64,000 nt of DNA from Margaritifera margaritifera (taxonomy: Eukaryota > Mollusca > Bivalvia > Unionida > Margaritiferidae). The translations under genes were made by a program, and so were the position numbers. Every line of letters starts with the position of its first letter. Position 1 is the first letter of the stretch. Positions 48,734-62,111 of this stretch are shown here, piece after piece. Under the pieces are notes generated by a model. That model saw nothing but the letters and a program-made list of their open reading frames with translations, was not told the DNA's origin and made no database searches. The stretch lies in NCBI GenBank assembly GCA_029931535.1, contig JAQPZY010001685.1:9857001-9921000 (forward strand). The letters are read 5' to 3'.

Positions 48734-48820
48734 CCGGATTCCAAACCAAAACTGTTGACTTGTCGTGGAATTGCCGGGAACCCCTTCACTACTTTTGGTT
48801 GAGTTGATAATGCATTTAAT
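48734..48820 (-). CDS. VWDE-like linker exon
   Basis: 87 bp, phase 0 to 0, acceptor TCTCTTTGAAG and donor GTAACT. It encodes IKCIINSTKSSEGVPGNSTT then SQQFWFGIR. The two-part pattern xKC followed about 20 residues later by an aromatic FxGIR matches VWDE linkers. Confidence 0.8.
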
Positions 48821-49093
48821 CTTCAAAGAGATAATATATAAAAAATAGATAATATTCATACTATGAGATTGCATAATTTTTCGGTAAGAAAAATTGAAAC
48901 AAAATGATCAGGAAAACATTTATACTATAATTATTTCGAAGCACGTTCCTGCCCTACCTTGACAATTTTACACCAGAAATGGATGTATGATTAATGTCAG
49001 TTAGCAGTAAATACGATTCAAAAATGTATTTCTCTTGTTTTTGTATTTCATTATAATATGAAAAATGTTGATCGGTTAAATACATGTTGCAAA

Positions 49094-49097
<4 letters not shown>

Positions 49098-49171
<74 letters not shown>
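49098..49171. repeat. TA microsatellite
   Basis: About 36 TA units in a VWDE-like intron. Confidence 0.95.
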
Positions 49172-49172
<1 letters not shown>

Positions 49173-50316
49173 TCTTGCTAACTGATCGTCAGGCGTTTTC
49201 TTTCTCTTTGAATTCACAAAGTTATACATGCTTATTCTCATGTAATAATAAAAGTTACTTAAATCTTTTGTTTTAAAGGAACAGTTCGTTATTAGACGAA
49301 TTATGCCTTAAAACTGACATATTATTTAATGTAATTTAAGCTTAATTACTTTAAATTGTGTATCCTAATGATTACAATAAATTAAAGATCTGCAATAAAT
49401 ACAACGTAATTCGAATCAACCATGTATTGCATGCACTTATTCGATATTAACATAAATAAAGTAGGTATTACAGTTTCATTGTTGTCAGTTAATCAAGCAA
49501 TAGGTTTTCTACATGTTCTCATATCTTTTTTATAAAAATAATTGAATAGCAAAAGGGTGTGAAACTTGTTTAATTATTCTTTACATAGGTAAGCACAAGG
49601 CTTGATATATTTATATATTTATCGCCCCTCGAATAAATTATGTCTTATTTCTTCTTATTTCAGACTTGTGATAAGATGAAATTGTTCCTCAAGGTTCTTT
49701 TTGTAAAAGTTTTTGCATTTGTATTGTCTGCTTGAAATATGCTTGAATTGTGTCATATGAACAAATCACACGATGTAATATGTACACAAATTTTACTGTT
49801 CTTAGAGTTCCGTCCTATGCTTTATTTATACAAAGTCCATCCAATTTCATCTACGGACATTCTCCATAAAAATTGTGTAAAATGTGCACTTTACAACATT
49901 TTATACTTAGAATGTAAAATATCGACTCTGTATATAATAGAAAAATTATAGATCTTAAAATATTTCCTTTTCAGTTTTGTTATCTTTTATCAAAACTTTG
50001 CTGCTCGTATTTCTACCATGTACATCAAAATTAATTTATGAAGACACGTACAAAGCAAGACATCAAATGCTCTAATTTGTTTTATATCAGATAGGAATAT
50101 CTCATTGCCCCAAAAATTGTAAGGTCTGTTTCTTGACTCGATCTTTAAACTGTTTGTTTAAGTTTACCAACCCCTTTCAAGAAGGTCTTTTTCATGGCAA
50201 AATTAATAAAACACTCTCTTTCCAGTTGAATGAGTTTTTGACGTGCCAAGACTGTCAAGGTGATATTATATTTTATATTGCATACACGTTGCACTATGTC
50301 AATCTTTTCTACCATA

Positions 50317-50605
50317 TTATTATTATTATTATTATTATTATTGTTATTACTTAAACTATCGGGATAATATTTTTAAACCTTTTGTGACAAAACAAAGTGA
50401 AAATATGACAGTAATAATACAGACAAGACATGTCAGGTGTTTCTCTTTTATGAACAGTTCACCACGATTTCCTATGTATGAAACGTCTTTTTTGCTTAAA
50501 AGCGAATTAGAGCCTTTAGATGTTATTTTGTTTAGGAAATTCTGCAATCACACTTGACTTACTGTTTAAATAAATTAGAAGAAGATTCAAATAATAAACC
50601 AAAGG

Positions 50606-50647
<42 letters not shown>

Positions 50648-50688
50648 GCCAATATGTATTTATGTTCGTATTAATGTATGTGCTAATC

Positions 50689-50733
<45 letters not shown>

Positions 50734-50981
50734 TAATATAAGTATACACGTAGTTAGGTACAGATGTATGTAGGTGCGTACGTAGATAGGCATGTACGTA
50801 TATATATATATATATATATAGATAGATAGATAGATAGATATAAATATGTACGTAGGCATGTACGTATGTATATATTCAACTACGTGCATACGTATGTATT
50901 ATCTGAGTTTGTAGGTTGGTACGTAGGTATAATTGATATATGTTACTGTGATTTTCCTCAAAGTACATATCCTTTCTTTTG

Positions 50982-51029
<48 letters not shown>
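50317..51029. repeat. Cluster of ATT, TA, GATA and GTAC-type repeats
   Basis: ATT run 50317-50348; TA runs 50610-50643, 50694-50729, 50799-50820 and 50987-51029; GATA run 50819-50841; degenerate GTA(C/T)GTA units between them. Confidence 0.85.
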
Positions 51030-51031
<2 letters not shown>

Positions 51032-51122
51032 TGCATACATACATACACCTTAAACCTATTTCTTGGGTTTTCCATAACTGATTTATTATTGTCAGTCAGT
51101 ATATATCGATAAGAATACTCAC

Positions 51123-51237
51123 GTTGATATCCAATTTGTAGCCCCTTTTGATAAGCTCAGATTCATGCAAATTTGTATCATCAATATCAGAAAGTAGTGC
51201 AGGCCCTTTGCTCAGAAGGAACATGTCATTGACATAC
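51123..51237 (-). CDS. VWDE-like linker exon
   Basis: 115 bp, phase 2 to 0, acceptor AATGACAG and donor GTGAGT. It encodes YVNDMFLLSKGPALL, then ESELIKRGYKLDIN. This continues the W-Y-V-N motif of the linker and leads directly to IKC in the next exon, as in the family. Confidence 0.8.
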
Positions 51238-52059
51238 CTGTCATTAATTTATGATGAGTGAAGCAAAAGCTGGATGTCATAGATAATAGAAGCATAAATA
51301 TGAATCACTTTCTACGTAGTTATATACTTATGTCTGTCTGTAGGTAGGTAAGTATATCTTCCTGTATGCATGTATGTATGTATGTTTACATGTATCTAAG
51401 AAGTGCCATACATTGTGTTTTAAGTTCCGCAAAGTATGATTCCTAAAAGAAGCCGATATATAAATTGGATCATAGCGGATCAAACTTATGATTTTGTACA
51501 GCGGTTCCAGTGTTCAAACATTACTGAATCTAAAAAACTGGATCATATCCGACCATACTTATCAGCTATAGTGGTTTTACCGCTCACATGTTGCTAAACT
51601 AAAACACCAAAGTATATTCTCAGAATACTATGACCAAAGGCTAAAGTCTTTAGGGGTTTTCAGCTTACCAAGTTTCTCAAATCGCACGTAAAATGACATC
51701 ATATCAGTTATATCCCCTAACTTATAACATAATGGGTACATTGTTTAGTGCCTAACTCATGTTTTATTAATATTGATCTTGTTTCTGTTGATATTGTGGC
51801 GTAATGTTTATCTAATTTATCTAACTTTGTTTCAACAAAATGCATTTGTCATTTTATGTAAATTTACATCATTTATTAAATTGTTACTAGCCAACTAATA
51901 TGCGAAAACACTGTTGCAGAGTCCTTTTGAGTTACAGAGTAGAGGCATTCCCATTTGCTGAATAATTTTTGTATGAAATTTTGAAAGGAAAAATAAATTG
52001 GGAACAGAAAAAATGTCAAGAGGACATTAGACTAGTGATGTTACTGTCTTCACGGGTTG

Positions 52060-52063
<4 letters not shown>

Positions 52064-52148
<85 letters not shown>

Positions 52149-52360
52149 CTCAAGGGTCCCTTTAAATTACGAATTGAAAAATAAAACTTTCTTCAAACAA
52201 TCTTAACTACATATGAAATGTAAGTATGTGTATGTGTACGTGGTATAAATATAATATATGTATAGTATAAACGCTGTATCTTTGACATACCGCACATTGA
52301 CTCGATTCCTTTTAATAAAAACAATATACGTATCGTGGTGTATCAGAAACGCAATGAACT

Positions 52361-52424
<64 letters not shown>
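52064..52424. repeat. Two TA microsatellites
   Basis: About 41 units at 52064-52145 and about 30 units at 52363-52424. Confidence 0.95.
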
Positions 52425-52429
<5 letters not shown>

Positions 52430-52430
<1 letters not shown>

Positions 52431-55400
52431 CTATTTTGTTTGTGTTCATGGTCCAAGCCACATATTCGAGGTGAAAGGTCAATGTCATGTAAAGTCATAT
52501 CGTAACTTTTGAGATAATTTGGTTTCGAATAAGATTTGAAAAGCTTGCAATATATTTAATTGGATGATTCTCATTATATAAGTATATATCAATTTGATGT
52601 TTGATTATCTTTGAGTCCTTTCCGATATTGTTTTGAATTGCAAAGCAAGGAATGGAACTGTGCCAAGTGCTTTCACAACTTATCGGATTCCTTTCCTTTA
52701 CTTATGGTTTCATACAAGCCAATGCACAATTAAACTTCTCTCAAATACAAGGAAAAATAGAAACAAGACAAGAAGAAGAAACAGATGAAGAAGAAACATA
52801 AAGAAAGATTTACATGAGAAAAAAACCAAACAAATAAAATTAACTTTTACATGCAGTAACAAAAATTGACTAATAGAATCTATATGTTTGCTGAATAAAA
52901 CAAAAGAAAATCTCGTATGTTTAGGATGGCGTCATTTTCAGAATGGGAATAATCAGTACTCCCATTTTAAAGTTTCAGGGCAGTGACGAGAAGCAATGGT
53001 CGGACATCTTTATTCCCTGCTGTTGTTAGGTTTATTTGATGTATTTCAGCGTTTAAACTGTTTCAACTATATTTCAGTCTGGTTAACATGATATTGAATT
53101 TCTACTGCCTTGTCTGAATTACCAGGATGACACTTTGATATTAGGTATAATTTGTTTTCGATAAATTCTAAGACGTTGATAGACAAAATTCAGAAGGGAA
53201 GAAAAAAGAGCTCAAACACGTGTTGCATAAAGGTTATTTGCGTTAAATTGCTTTAAAACATAAAAGCAATGTTATACCTCCTATTATAATTATGAAGTAA
53301 TTCCAATAAATATGATATTATTGAAAAATTTACTTCATTTTGATACGGACCCCATTACCTAGACCATAATTGTCAGACATGCCAAGGCCAATCGAGGATA
53401 TATAATATACAATGTATTATCTGAGATAAATTGGGACTTGTTTTGCGTGCCATCCAAGTAAATGAGTGTTTAGTTTCCACTATATATTTTTAAATTTTGT
53501 TTTACATGCTATATGATTGTCTTTAAATTTGTACAAACTGTAACAATGATTTTATATCTGCACCACTTCATTTATCGTTATATATCTGTGGTGTGACTTT
53601 GTACACTTTATATTACAATTTGTCTAAATTGTGCATTGCAGTTAAATTCATTCATGCACAAAGTCATTTTTTGAAATAAATGATTCTGATATACAATCGT
53701 TTGCATACGTATCCGTTCCGTGTTTGTATTGTATTTCGTAGTATGTATATGAAAGTCAGATATTTTGACATTTGCACAACTATCTATAAATCAGTTACAA
53801 TAAGTGGCATAGAATGCTAAATTATTATAATAATTCATTTGGCAGCATACATGAGATGTGCAATAAAAAGTTTAGATATTGTCCTAAGTATTTACCTTTA
53901 AATATTTTTCCATGCTTGAATACATAGTTCATAAGCTGAGTCATATTTTAGCGTAAAGCCGTAAAAGGGAAATTTAAATAGAAAGATTAGTATTACATTT
54001 TTTTTCTAGGTTAGAGAAAACCGATTGATCCACAAAGTCTTTGATTTATTTGGACAATCTTTTACGATGTTTGGCATATGCAAATTAAATATATGTATAG
54101 ATGAACTCACGTGTTTACAGAGAGAAAGGTATATTCAAACTATGTTGGGGATATGAACCGGTTCTAATAAGTATGTATTATTATGGTGATTAGTTTGTAA
54201 TTTATTTCACCCGAAATGCCCCATAATCGATCACCGACTCCGCCCAACTATCAGTTTAACTTTAATGTATTGCAAATATAAATGGTCTGCTGATCGCTGA
54301 TATCGCTGTCCTGACTTGACTGGTATTTGATAATGGCTAGATTTGTGTGACGCGGTATCATTGCAATGGTTATTCTTTTGTGCTATGATCAAAGGTGTCT
54401 TTTCCAAGTGAGAATTGGTCAACCAGAAATATAATCTTGTTCGCGTGCGAAAGTGGCTAGGGTAGGAACAAGTATGGTGACTGCCTGTCCGCAATCTTGT
54501 TTCAGTACATAAACTACTTCGAAAGATGACGGACAACTGTGTCTGCCATTTTTTATCTATTGAATGTAGTATAAATACTACTGGCCACTAAATAAAATGA
54601 ATCCAAGTGGAATCCCGTACATCTGGGATACACCCCCTGGCTTAAGGTAGGTTGTAGGCGCAGAAACGGCGGTAAAACTATCGAGTTAAAGAAGTGATGA
54701 CTATGATAGAATCCCATCCGCTCTCCTTAAATTACCTCTGATCTGTTATTTTGGTTGATTTCTTTTTTGTATTTTTACTTTGGTTTTGTTTTGCTACGAA
54801 GGCTTTTAAATCGTTGCGATGTATATTCATAACACGAGGCATACGAAATGGGGGCAAATGTTGCCAAGTTTGCGCAGAAAACAGCAGTATGTGATCATAT
54901 AGTAGAATATGTTCTAAAAGTTCTCAACTCAATATGATATTGAGATTTTTTCACTTTAGAAATTAAGTAAAAGATGTAAGAAATGTTGATTTATATGATT
55001 CACTATTTCGTAATTATATTTAAAACACATTATTTCGAATATATTATTTATTAAAGAATTCTGTTAAAACAAGATATTGGAACAACTTCCAAGTTGTCAT
55101 GCCCATGACATTTTATTTCGTTAGACATTTATTATGAATGTTTAATCTAGTGTACATCCGTTTATTGGATTGTTAGTCCGAAAGTTCATACTTTTAATTT
55201 TTTTATATTTTTCTCTTACCTCAGCCAAGTATCAAATAACCACTACATGAATTGAGATATTTCATTACGAAGATTGAATCTAAATTTTTCTAAATCAGCC
55301 CGGATTTTAACATTATGTTTCCAGTATGTGTCAGGATATTCAGTCGTGTTCAATTACGGCACTGAGAGACACTTTTATCGTTTTCATCAAGTAGCTTTTT

Positions 55401-55950
55401 AACTAATAACTGCGTTTCATTCACACTGATCAACATGTTTTTAACTCTTGAATATTATTTTAAATCACCTACACAAATTAAAGTTAGACCTGATACTCTT
55501 ATATAAATTTGCATTGTAAATAACGCACCGGGAGACATCATTATTCATTAAGCATTCTGCAGCTAATGTTTTGCTATGATCAAGTCAATAATTACCTTCA
55601 AAAAATGCTTTCTTAATTGTAGGGTTTTACTTTGTACCATGCTTGGAGATTTAAATCTTTCTTTATTTTGATATCATCATGTAAGTAATGAGAAAAACAT
55701 AAGAGTTAAATTCTTACAGAGCCGGTATGTTATACTTTAAATAAAATCTTTTAATACTCTAATTCCCACGTTTCAGCCATAGTACTCACGAATAGAGAAA
55801 TTGGTTTCATTTAATGGATGTCAATGTTAAAGAGTTGTACCATCAAAATTATTTTAGTATTTTAGATAAGAGCGAGCAGAGGGGGAAAAGGTTGTAGAGA
55901 ACTGAATAATTCACAAAAGCACGAGGGAGTATACCTATAAAGTATACCAT
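52430..55950 (-). other. VWDE-like intron, no recognisable exon
   Basis: AT-rich. A less AT-rich island at 54220-54550 has a 101-codon minus frame without recognisable domain or splice context. Confidence 0.45.
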
Positions 55951-55956
55951 GCTTAC

Positions 55957-56078
55957 CAAGATATTGAGTAGTAGAGATCATCGGTCATATTTTCATTCAT
56001 CTGACAACGAAATAGCAATTTGGGCTTTTTAAAGATTTGCCCATTCACGCCTTGTTCATCAGAGAAGAAAAGCCAAGG
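55957..56078 (-). CDS. VWDE-like linker exon
   Basis: 122 bp ending in phase 2 at GTAAGC. It encodes KPKLLFRCQMNENMTDDLYY then SISW, which matches the family's KPxLxFxCxF....D..YxVxW block after D8C. The final Trp codon is completed by the exon at 51237. A TAG lies just before the acceptor, so the exon start is constrained to 56078. Confidence 0.75.
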
Positions 56079-56325
56079 CTAGACCTTAAGATAGTCCATT
56101 GAGAGGTCCGATTATGTTGGAAATACATATAGAACTAACTGTTAATTACTTAGATATTGTTCTATAAAGAGGGACGTACATGCAAACTAAACGTTGTTCG
56201 GACTAGTTTCTTTGGTTTTTCTTTCTTTTTCAAATGAATGTGTTAGGTCGACACAAACTGTGTGGAAACATCATTCTTATTCGAATTACGAATCTACCAC
56301 AAATCCACTCAATGCCAAAATGTTC

Positions 56326-56328
<3 letters not shown>

Positions 56329-56391
<63 letters not shown>
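56329..56391. repeat. TA microsatellite
   Basis: About 31 TA units. Confidence 0.95.
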
Positions 56392-56394
<3 letters not shown>

Positions 56395-56963
56395 CAAGTG
56401 TGAAGTCATTAAAGCACTTATATCTATGTGCAGGCCATGTTTAGATTCACTTCTGTAGAAACCACATTGCTGTTTGAAACTGTATATAACTCATCATTGA
56501 TCCTTTTTTTGGAAACCATAGACACCTTCACAGGAACGAATCTTAACTTTCAAGATATTAACTATTACAGGACTTCTTCAATACAATAAAAACATGAAGA
56601 TAATATATAACCTTTGCCTAGTCGCTATTTTAAAATCCTATATTTACCGTAATTATGTTGAGAATGTGCAATCAGTTAGAGACGGCCTGGTCATGTAGAC
56701 ATCAACATTAGAGAAATAAAAATGCTCAGTTTATTTTCCTGACTTATTCGATGATACTTTGTCAAACGCAATTAACATACTTTATATATGCTTCTGTTTA
56801 TAAAATGTATTATTTATATGTACAATTTGCATTAACGAGTACACGAAATGTAATGTGTACAGGACAACTCATTAACGATGTTTGAAATAATAAGGTGCAT
56901 GTCGTGAGTAGAATAATTTTACGGATGGTGTTTACTGAGACGAGCATAAAGTGGACTACACAC

Positions 56964-57001
56964 CCGTTGACAATTAAAACGATTAATGCGATTCGTGTCG
57001 G
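56964..57001 (-). CDS. Candidate small exon between D8C and linker
   Basis: A good acceptor (TTTCATTTGTTCATTTAG) is followed by an open frame ADTNRINRFNCQR. Starting in phase 1 it fits the end of exon 57698, and ending at CGG before GTGTGT gives phase 0, which fits the exon at 56078. Donor choice is uncertain and no family similarity is clear. Confidence 0.3.
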
Positions 57002-57697
57002 CTAAATGAACAAATGAAAATGAAATCTGTAAATAATAGTTCCTTAAGGTGTAAAGGTAATAATAATTAATCACCTTAATGTAATCAGTGTCAGGCAAGG
57101 AAACAAATAGCAGAAAACTGTAAATAATAGTCCCTAACGTTCGAGTTTTAAAGTACAAACGGTAACATCCCTATTAAAAATTGAAATGCATTATCTTACG
57201 AATACAACATTTTATCCATTTAAACAATTATGCACATATATTTTGAAGATAGAAATAAATAGAGACACCAAAGTTGTTGCCGATAATTATCCACGTAATT
57301 TTTGGAGGAAAGACAGAGTTGGCCCATGGGAACTTAATCTTAAGTCTTTTGCGATACCGACCCTATAACTATGTATGGATTTTTTGGACTTTATGGGAAA
57401 GAAAATACAAACTCAAATTTTCAACAAACATTCTTACCCTAAATAATTTGTTCCTAGGGGAACACATTTTGGTAGGGGAATACATTTCGGGGTGGGTGCG
57501 TGAGACAAGCGGGTGGAGCGTTGTTACATTTATTTTACAAACACTTAAATGTCCGTCATATAACTGTGCGCTCCACGGGTGCCATTATTTCATATTCCAA
57601 TTCGATTATAAATACAAAGTTTATATTACATTTAGTATAGAAGTAATTTCTGAGCTTTATAAAACGATGAAAGGGATAAGAATGCTAAACTACTTAC

Positions 57698-57862
57698 CAA
57701 AGCAGTAGGCGACATACCAATATATCGTTGGCCATAGTTTGTAAAGCATATGTGTTCCGCAATTGATCACTTCAATTTCAAACAGATAGTAGCATAGATT
57801 CCAATCATTCTTGATGCAAACGGTGCGAGTAACTTTTCCTTCACTGATACGGGGTATTGTAC
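57698..57862 (-). CDS. VWDE-like exon, D8C domain second half
   Basis: 165 bp, phase 1 to 1, acceptor AACCAAG and donor GTAAGT. It encodes EGKVTRTVCIKND, then VINCGTHMLYKLWPT and WYVAYCFG. This is the second half of D8C with its VxNCGxxxxYxLxxT and terminal YC. The junction with the previous exon restores one Gly codon in frame. Confidence 0.85.
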
Positions 57863-58589
57863 CTTGGTTAAATAAAACAAAAGCAAATAAATGAATGATG
57901 ACGAGATCTGTTATATTTGTATTTGAACGTATATGTATAGTGGTTAAACGTTCTCCATAAGGAATATGTCCTTATTTTGCTACATGTTTTATTTACTATA
58001 TTGTTCAATGTTTCTTTTGTAGATATTTTGCTTTTAAATTGTTTGTTTTTTTCATTCAGAAAATGCTATATTTGTATAGTAATAAACTGTTTTAAACAAT
58101 CGCATGGTAGAATATATCAATATAAATTGAATCAATTGCATGAAACTTTGGGCAAAAACTCATACGACAGAAAATTAGGAAATTGAGTAGAAAGGATGTG
58201 CCCATTACCCCTCAAAGTTATTCTCAGTGTAATTTTGAAAGTGCAGCTAAGTACAGTTTTGCAACCTTAGGCTTTAAATATTGATAAATAGAAAATTAAT
58301 TTTAAAACATTTTAATTAAAATGAATTGAGTTTTGTTTTGGCAAGATAAAGTATATACAAAATCATCATCGATTTTGGTCAGCATTTACAAGAATTTACA
58401 TATCGAATCTCAAGATACTATGTTGAAGCCCTAAGCAAGGTGACATAGTTATCTTACTCCCCACCCTGCCAAAATGTATGTAAGGAGACAAAAAGCATTT
58501 GTCGAAGGTATTATATGTAGGAAGTTTGCATTTACAAAGTATGCAGGAAGGTTTAATATATTAAAAATGTGTATGATGTACTGATCGAT

Positions 58590-59070
58590 GGATGGATTGA
58601 TGGATGGATGGATAAACAGAAAAAATATATATGTAGAAATACTGAAACGGAAGAACTGTGAATAATAGATGCCATACTACAACCATAGTCTAAAATATGT
58701 ACCAAATTTCAGAACGATACCTTACACGGTTTTGCCCCAGAAACGAATGTTTGGATCATGATTGGATGACTGTACTGAAATACGGACGAAAACATTAAAA
58801 TGTTGTAACTCAAGAATTGTAAATTTTTAAAGACATATATGGACTACTAGTTCAATATCTACAACACTTGCCATAGAATTTATGATCTTGAAACCAATAT
58901 GTGAATAATGGATGAAGAGACAAACGAATAAAAGCATTAACAATATTGAAACTGAGAACTGGTGAATAACAAAAGTCATATACGCAACATTATTCTAATA
59001 TCACATGTATCAAGAGTAACTGAGATATTTTGTATGGTTATCCAGTTATGCTACGGAAACGAAAGTGAAA
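58590..59070. repeat. Degenerate tandem repeat, two units
   Basis: Units at about 58640-58755 and 58950-59065 share GAAAC-GA-GAACTG-TGAATAA, a variable middle, and GTTATGCTACGGAAACGAA / GTTTTGCCCCAGAAACGAA. Spacing is about 310 bp. Confidence 0.5.
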
Positions 59071-59374
59071 GGGACGGGTTGAACCCACATCTATATCACT
59101 CTAGAACTTTTCGGGCGTTAGATAATACTATATGAAAATCAGTGTCGCTCACATCGAGGATAATATACAAAAGTATAGCTATCTTTTGTTGATACCCACA
59201 GTGTTTAGCCAGTGTTATTGTTTTCTTATATCGTGTACTTTTTGAAAGATCATCTTGTACGCTCATTGGAAAAGAACATTAAGAAAATGTCCATAGATAT
59301 AAGAGCGTTATGATTGTTAATGATGCATATAAAGCTGAACAAAAGTTTAATAAGCTTCATCTGAAATCACTCAC

Positions 59375-59584
59375 CATTCATCCAAATTGGAGCACCAGTT
59401 CCGCACGAAGCCCAGTATATACCCAGGCTACTAGGATCAGTCGGCATGTTTCTCCACCCGACGTCATACCAGCCACTAACAAGATAATCGTCATGAACAT
59501 AAAACTCAGAATAATTCCCTGAATTATGTGAGACTCTTTTATCCAAATACGGAAGGGTCATGTGGTTTCCTTCGCAGTTTTCGC
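59375..59584 (-). CDS. VWDE-like exon, D8C domain first half
   Basis: 210 bp, phase 1 to 1, acceptor TTTTTACAG and donor GTGAGT. It encodes ENCEGN, then YLVSGWYDVGWRNMPTDP and ASCGTGAPIWMNG. These are the hallmarks of a D8C domain (GWYR...MP....CGT.APIW pattern). It continues into the next exon at 57862. A Penelope-type terminal repeat begins within a few bases upstream of the acceptor. Confidence 0.85.
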
Positions 59585-59589
59585 CTGTA

Positions 59590-59890
59590 AAAATGACATA
59601 AAAATTGATAACGGCGCAAATACAAAACAGTTTCCCAACGTTTCGAGCCAAACAAGCTTTTCGTCAGGGGAAGAAACAATTTACATCCACAAAACAAACA
59701 CTAAACATACAAAACAAGCGAAAGGCTTGACTCCCACATGTTTCAATGACAGGAAAATAAACAAACAAAGGATAAACAATAGAAGAAAGAAAAAATGACA
59801 AAATTAAAAAACGGTCTACGACGGGTAAACTTATATCTATGTCATGCTGCCATCAGCCCAACAAAGTTGTCAAGCAAATTCAAAGTAGTG
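59590..59890 (-). repeat. Penelope-type terminal repeat, copy 2 (solo)
   Basis: The same repeat as 32378-32745, here without a coding part and without the internal TA run. It begins within a few bases of the 3' splice site of exon 59375-59584. Confidence 0.6.

Positions 59891-59891
<1 letters not shown>

Positions 59892-59964
<73 letters not shown>
59892..59964. repeat. TA then TG microsatellite
   Basis: About 28 TA units followed by about 8 TG units. Confidence 0.95.
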
Positions 59965-59965
<1 letters not shown>

Positions 59966-60615
59966 AATTTCGACTACATTTCGTTCTGAACAAGAAGGTT
60001 CTCTAAGAAATAATATAGTTCATAAATAAAGACACACATGAATCGGTAGATCGCTATCCTACTTTTAGTTGACATACAATCAAGTTTCGTATGTGCCTGT
60101 TATACGTACATCCTCTAATTTTAGACATGTAGTTAAATATTCTGTAAGTTTCTATTGTTTCTCTAGCTTTAACTTTTATTTTGGAGATTCTGTTATTCCG
60201 TGCCATCATGTAAATATAACATAATATCATGTATAATATATTACAGATTCTGTTGACTTTCGCTTTAATACAATATCACATGGACGATAAAAGCCTAATG
60301 GGAAATGCTTGCAACGTCATATTTTAATAGACAAAATGGCAATAATTAACTCCAATTCAAGAAGTTAACATTCTCAAAATAAATATCCTCAGGATGAGAT
60401 AGGCTGATATCACTGCGTTGATAAAACTTGATAGCAGCTCTTCTTAAAGTTCTTCCAGGAGAAAGCTAAAATGTCAAAAGGATGTTTTCTGAAAAGAATA
60501 ACAGCTATTAGAAAACTATATCATCTAGGACGACATGGCATGCCCCAATTAGGGCAAGATATATTGAAACTATAAATAAAGATAGTGTGAGTGAGTATAT
60601 GTGTTTACATGTATA

Positions 60616-60667
60616 TATCTCTCTCCCTCTCTCGCTCCTTCTCTCTCTCTCCCTCGCTCTCTCTCTC

Positions 60668-60707
<40 letters not shown>
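60616..60707. repeat. CT, TG and TA compound microsatellite
   Basis: CT-rich run with CGCT interruptions, then short TG and TA runs. Confidence 0.9.
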
Positions 60708-60711
<4 letters not shown>

Positions 60712-60919
60712 GTGAAACTCCTCCAAAATCGAAACCTCAGTATACCAGAATACCCTAGAGACAGATATATTTTTGAGACCCGACATTTTCCTTCTTTAAT
60801 ATTCTTTAATATCGTCATGTTTTTCCTTGTAAACCATAACCTCTCAGCTACAAATACCGAAACAAGTTTCGATCCCAAATTTAAATTTTACGCAAAAGAG
60901 CAATAAAACCGACACTTAC

Positions 60920-60964
60920 TCCAAACTTGGAAATGTATTTTGGCTGCTAAAATCCAGACACACG
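60920..60964 (-). CDS. Candidate 5' exon of the VWDE-like gene
   Basis: 45 bp between a TTGCAG acceptor and a GTAAGT donor, phase 1 to 1, which fits the phase-1 start of the next exon. It encodes CVWILAAKIHFQVW, mildly hydrophobic. It is not the first exon (no in-frame ATG). The support is splice signals and phase only. Confidence 0.3.
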
Positions 60965-61467
60965 CTGCAACATAATAATTACGGTTAGCAAGTACTGTAG
61001 AAGGCTTATATGTTAGAGAAAGACCCAGACAAAATTGCTGAAGGGCACGCGAAGTTAAAGCAATACTTGAGACATGCGCTGAAACATAGCTGGGCTGCCA
61101 AAAGACTAATCTTATGTCTTTGCATCATAAAAAGAGCCAGCTTTTTAAGGCGAATTATTAAAAACTAAATGCTTGTAGGTAAGCCATTTAAGAAAGATTA
61201 TGTTTATTTGCTTATTATCTAAGCGTGACTGTTGCTATTAATTTGTATATATGATCAATAGGACATTTTTTGTGTTGTTGTTTTTATTAAATATCAGGGC
61301 TTTATTAACCAAGCATGCGGCATTTCTTTTGAGGCTTTGTTGACGGAGACCGACAAAAGAGTAATCTAAAAGCGAGATTCGATCCAATGATTTTCATTGG
61401 AGAAAAATCATTACATACATGTATTTAAGTAGCCATGACTGTCATTGTTCTTCACTCAAATGTCAAG

Positions 61468-61710
61468 ATGTCAGAACGACCAGCTAAGCGTCGTAGGATT
61501 GAAATATCCTTACAGGATCAAACTAGTCTGATCAATGAGTATGAATATGTGCCAAAACCTACTTTGCACAAACGAGGGGAAATGTTCGGCATAGTAACAT
61601 CTACTGTTCCAGATATTCTAAAGAAATGGAATTCTACAAGAACAAATGTTAAAACAACAGTGATGCAAACAAGTATCGTTTCATCAATGCCTGAAAATCT
61701 GACAAACTGA
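61468..61710 (+). pseudogene. Tigger/pogo-type transposase N-terminal fragment
   Basis: From ATG 61468 it reads ERPAKRRRIEISLQDQTSLI, then LHKRGEMFGIVTSTVPDILK. A basic start followed by a helix-turn-helix of the CENP-B/Psq type, ending in xxSTVxDILKK, is the N-terminal DNA-binding region of Tigger-like transposases. The frame ends after 81 codons, before any DDE domain, so this is a fragment. Confidence 0.65.
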
Positions 61711-61779
61711 ATGATCTTGTGTAGCAATGGTTTAGACAAGCTATGTCCAAAAACATTCCAATTTTAAGCCATATGATAT

Positions 61780-62111
<332 letters not shown>

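Noticed and set aside
54231..54536. 101-codon minus-strand ORF in a less AT-rich island
   Set aside because: No domain, no flanking splice sites in phase with neighbouring VWDE exons, no obvious element. Could be an old repeat.
57274..57708. 144-codon plus-strand ORF
   Set aside because: Overlaps the D8C exon on the other strand at its end and reads as low-information intronic sequence without motifs.
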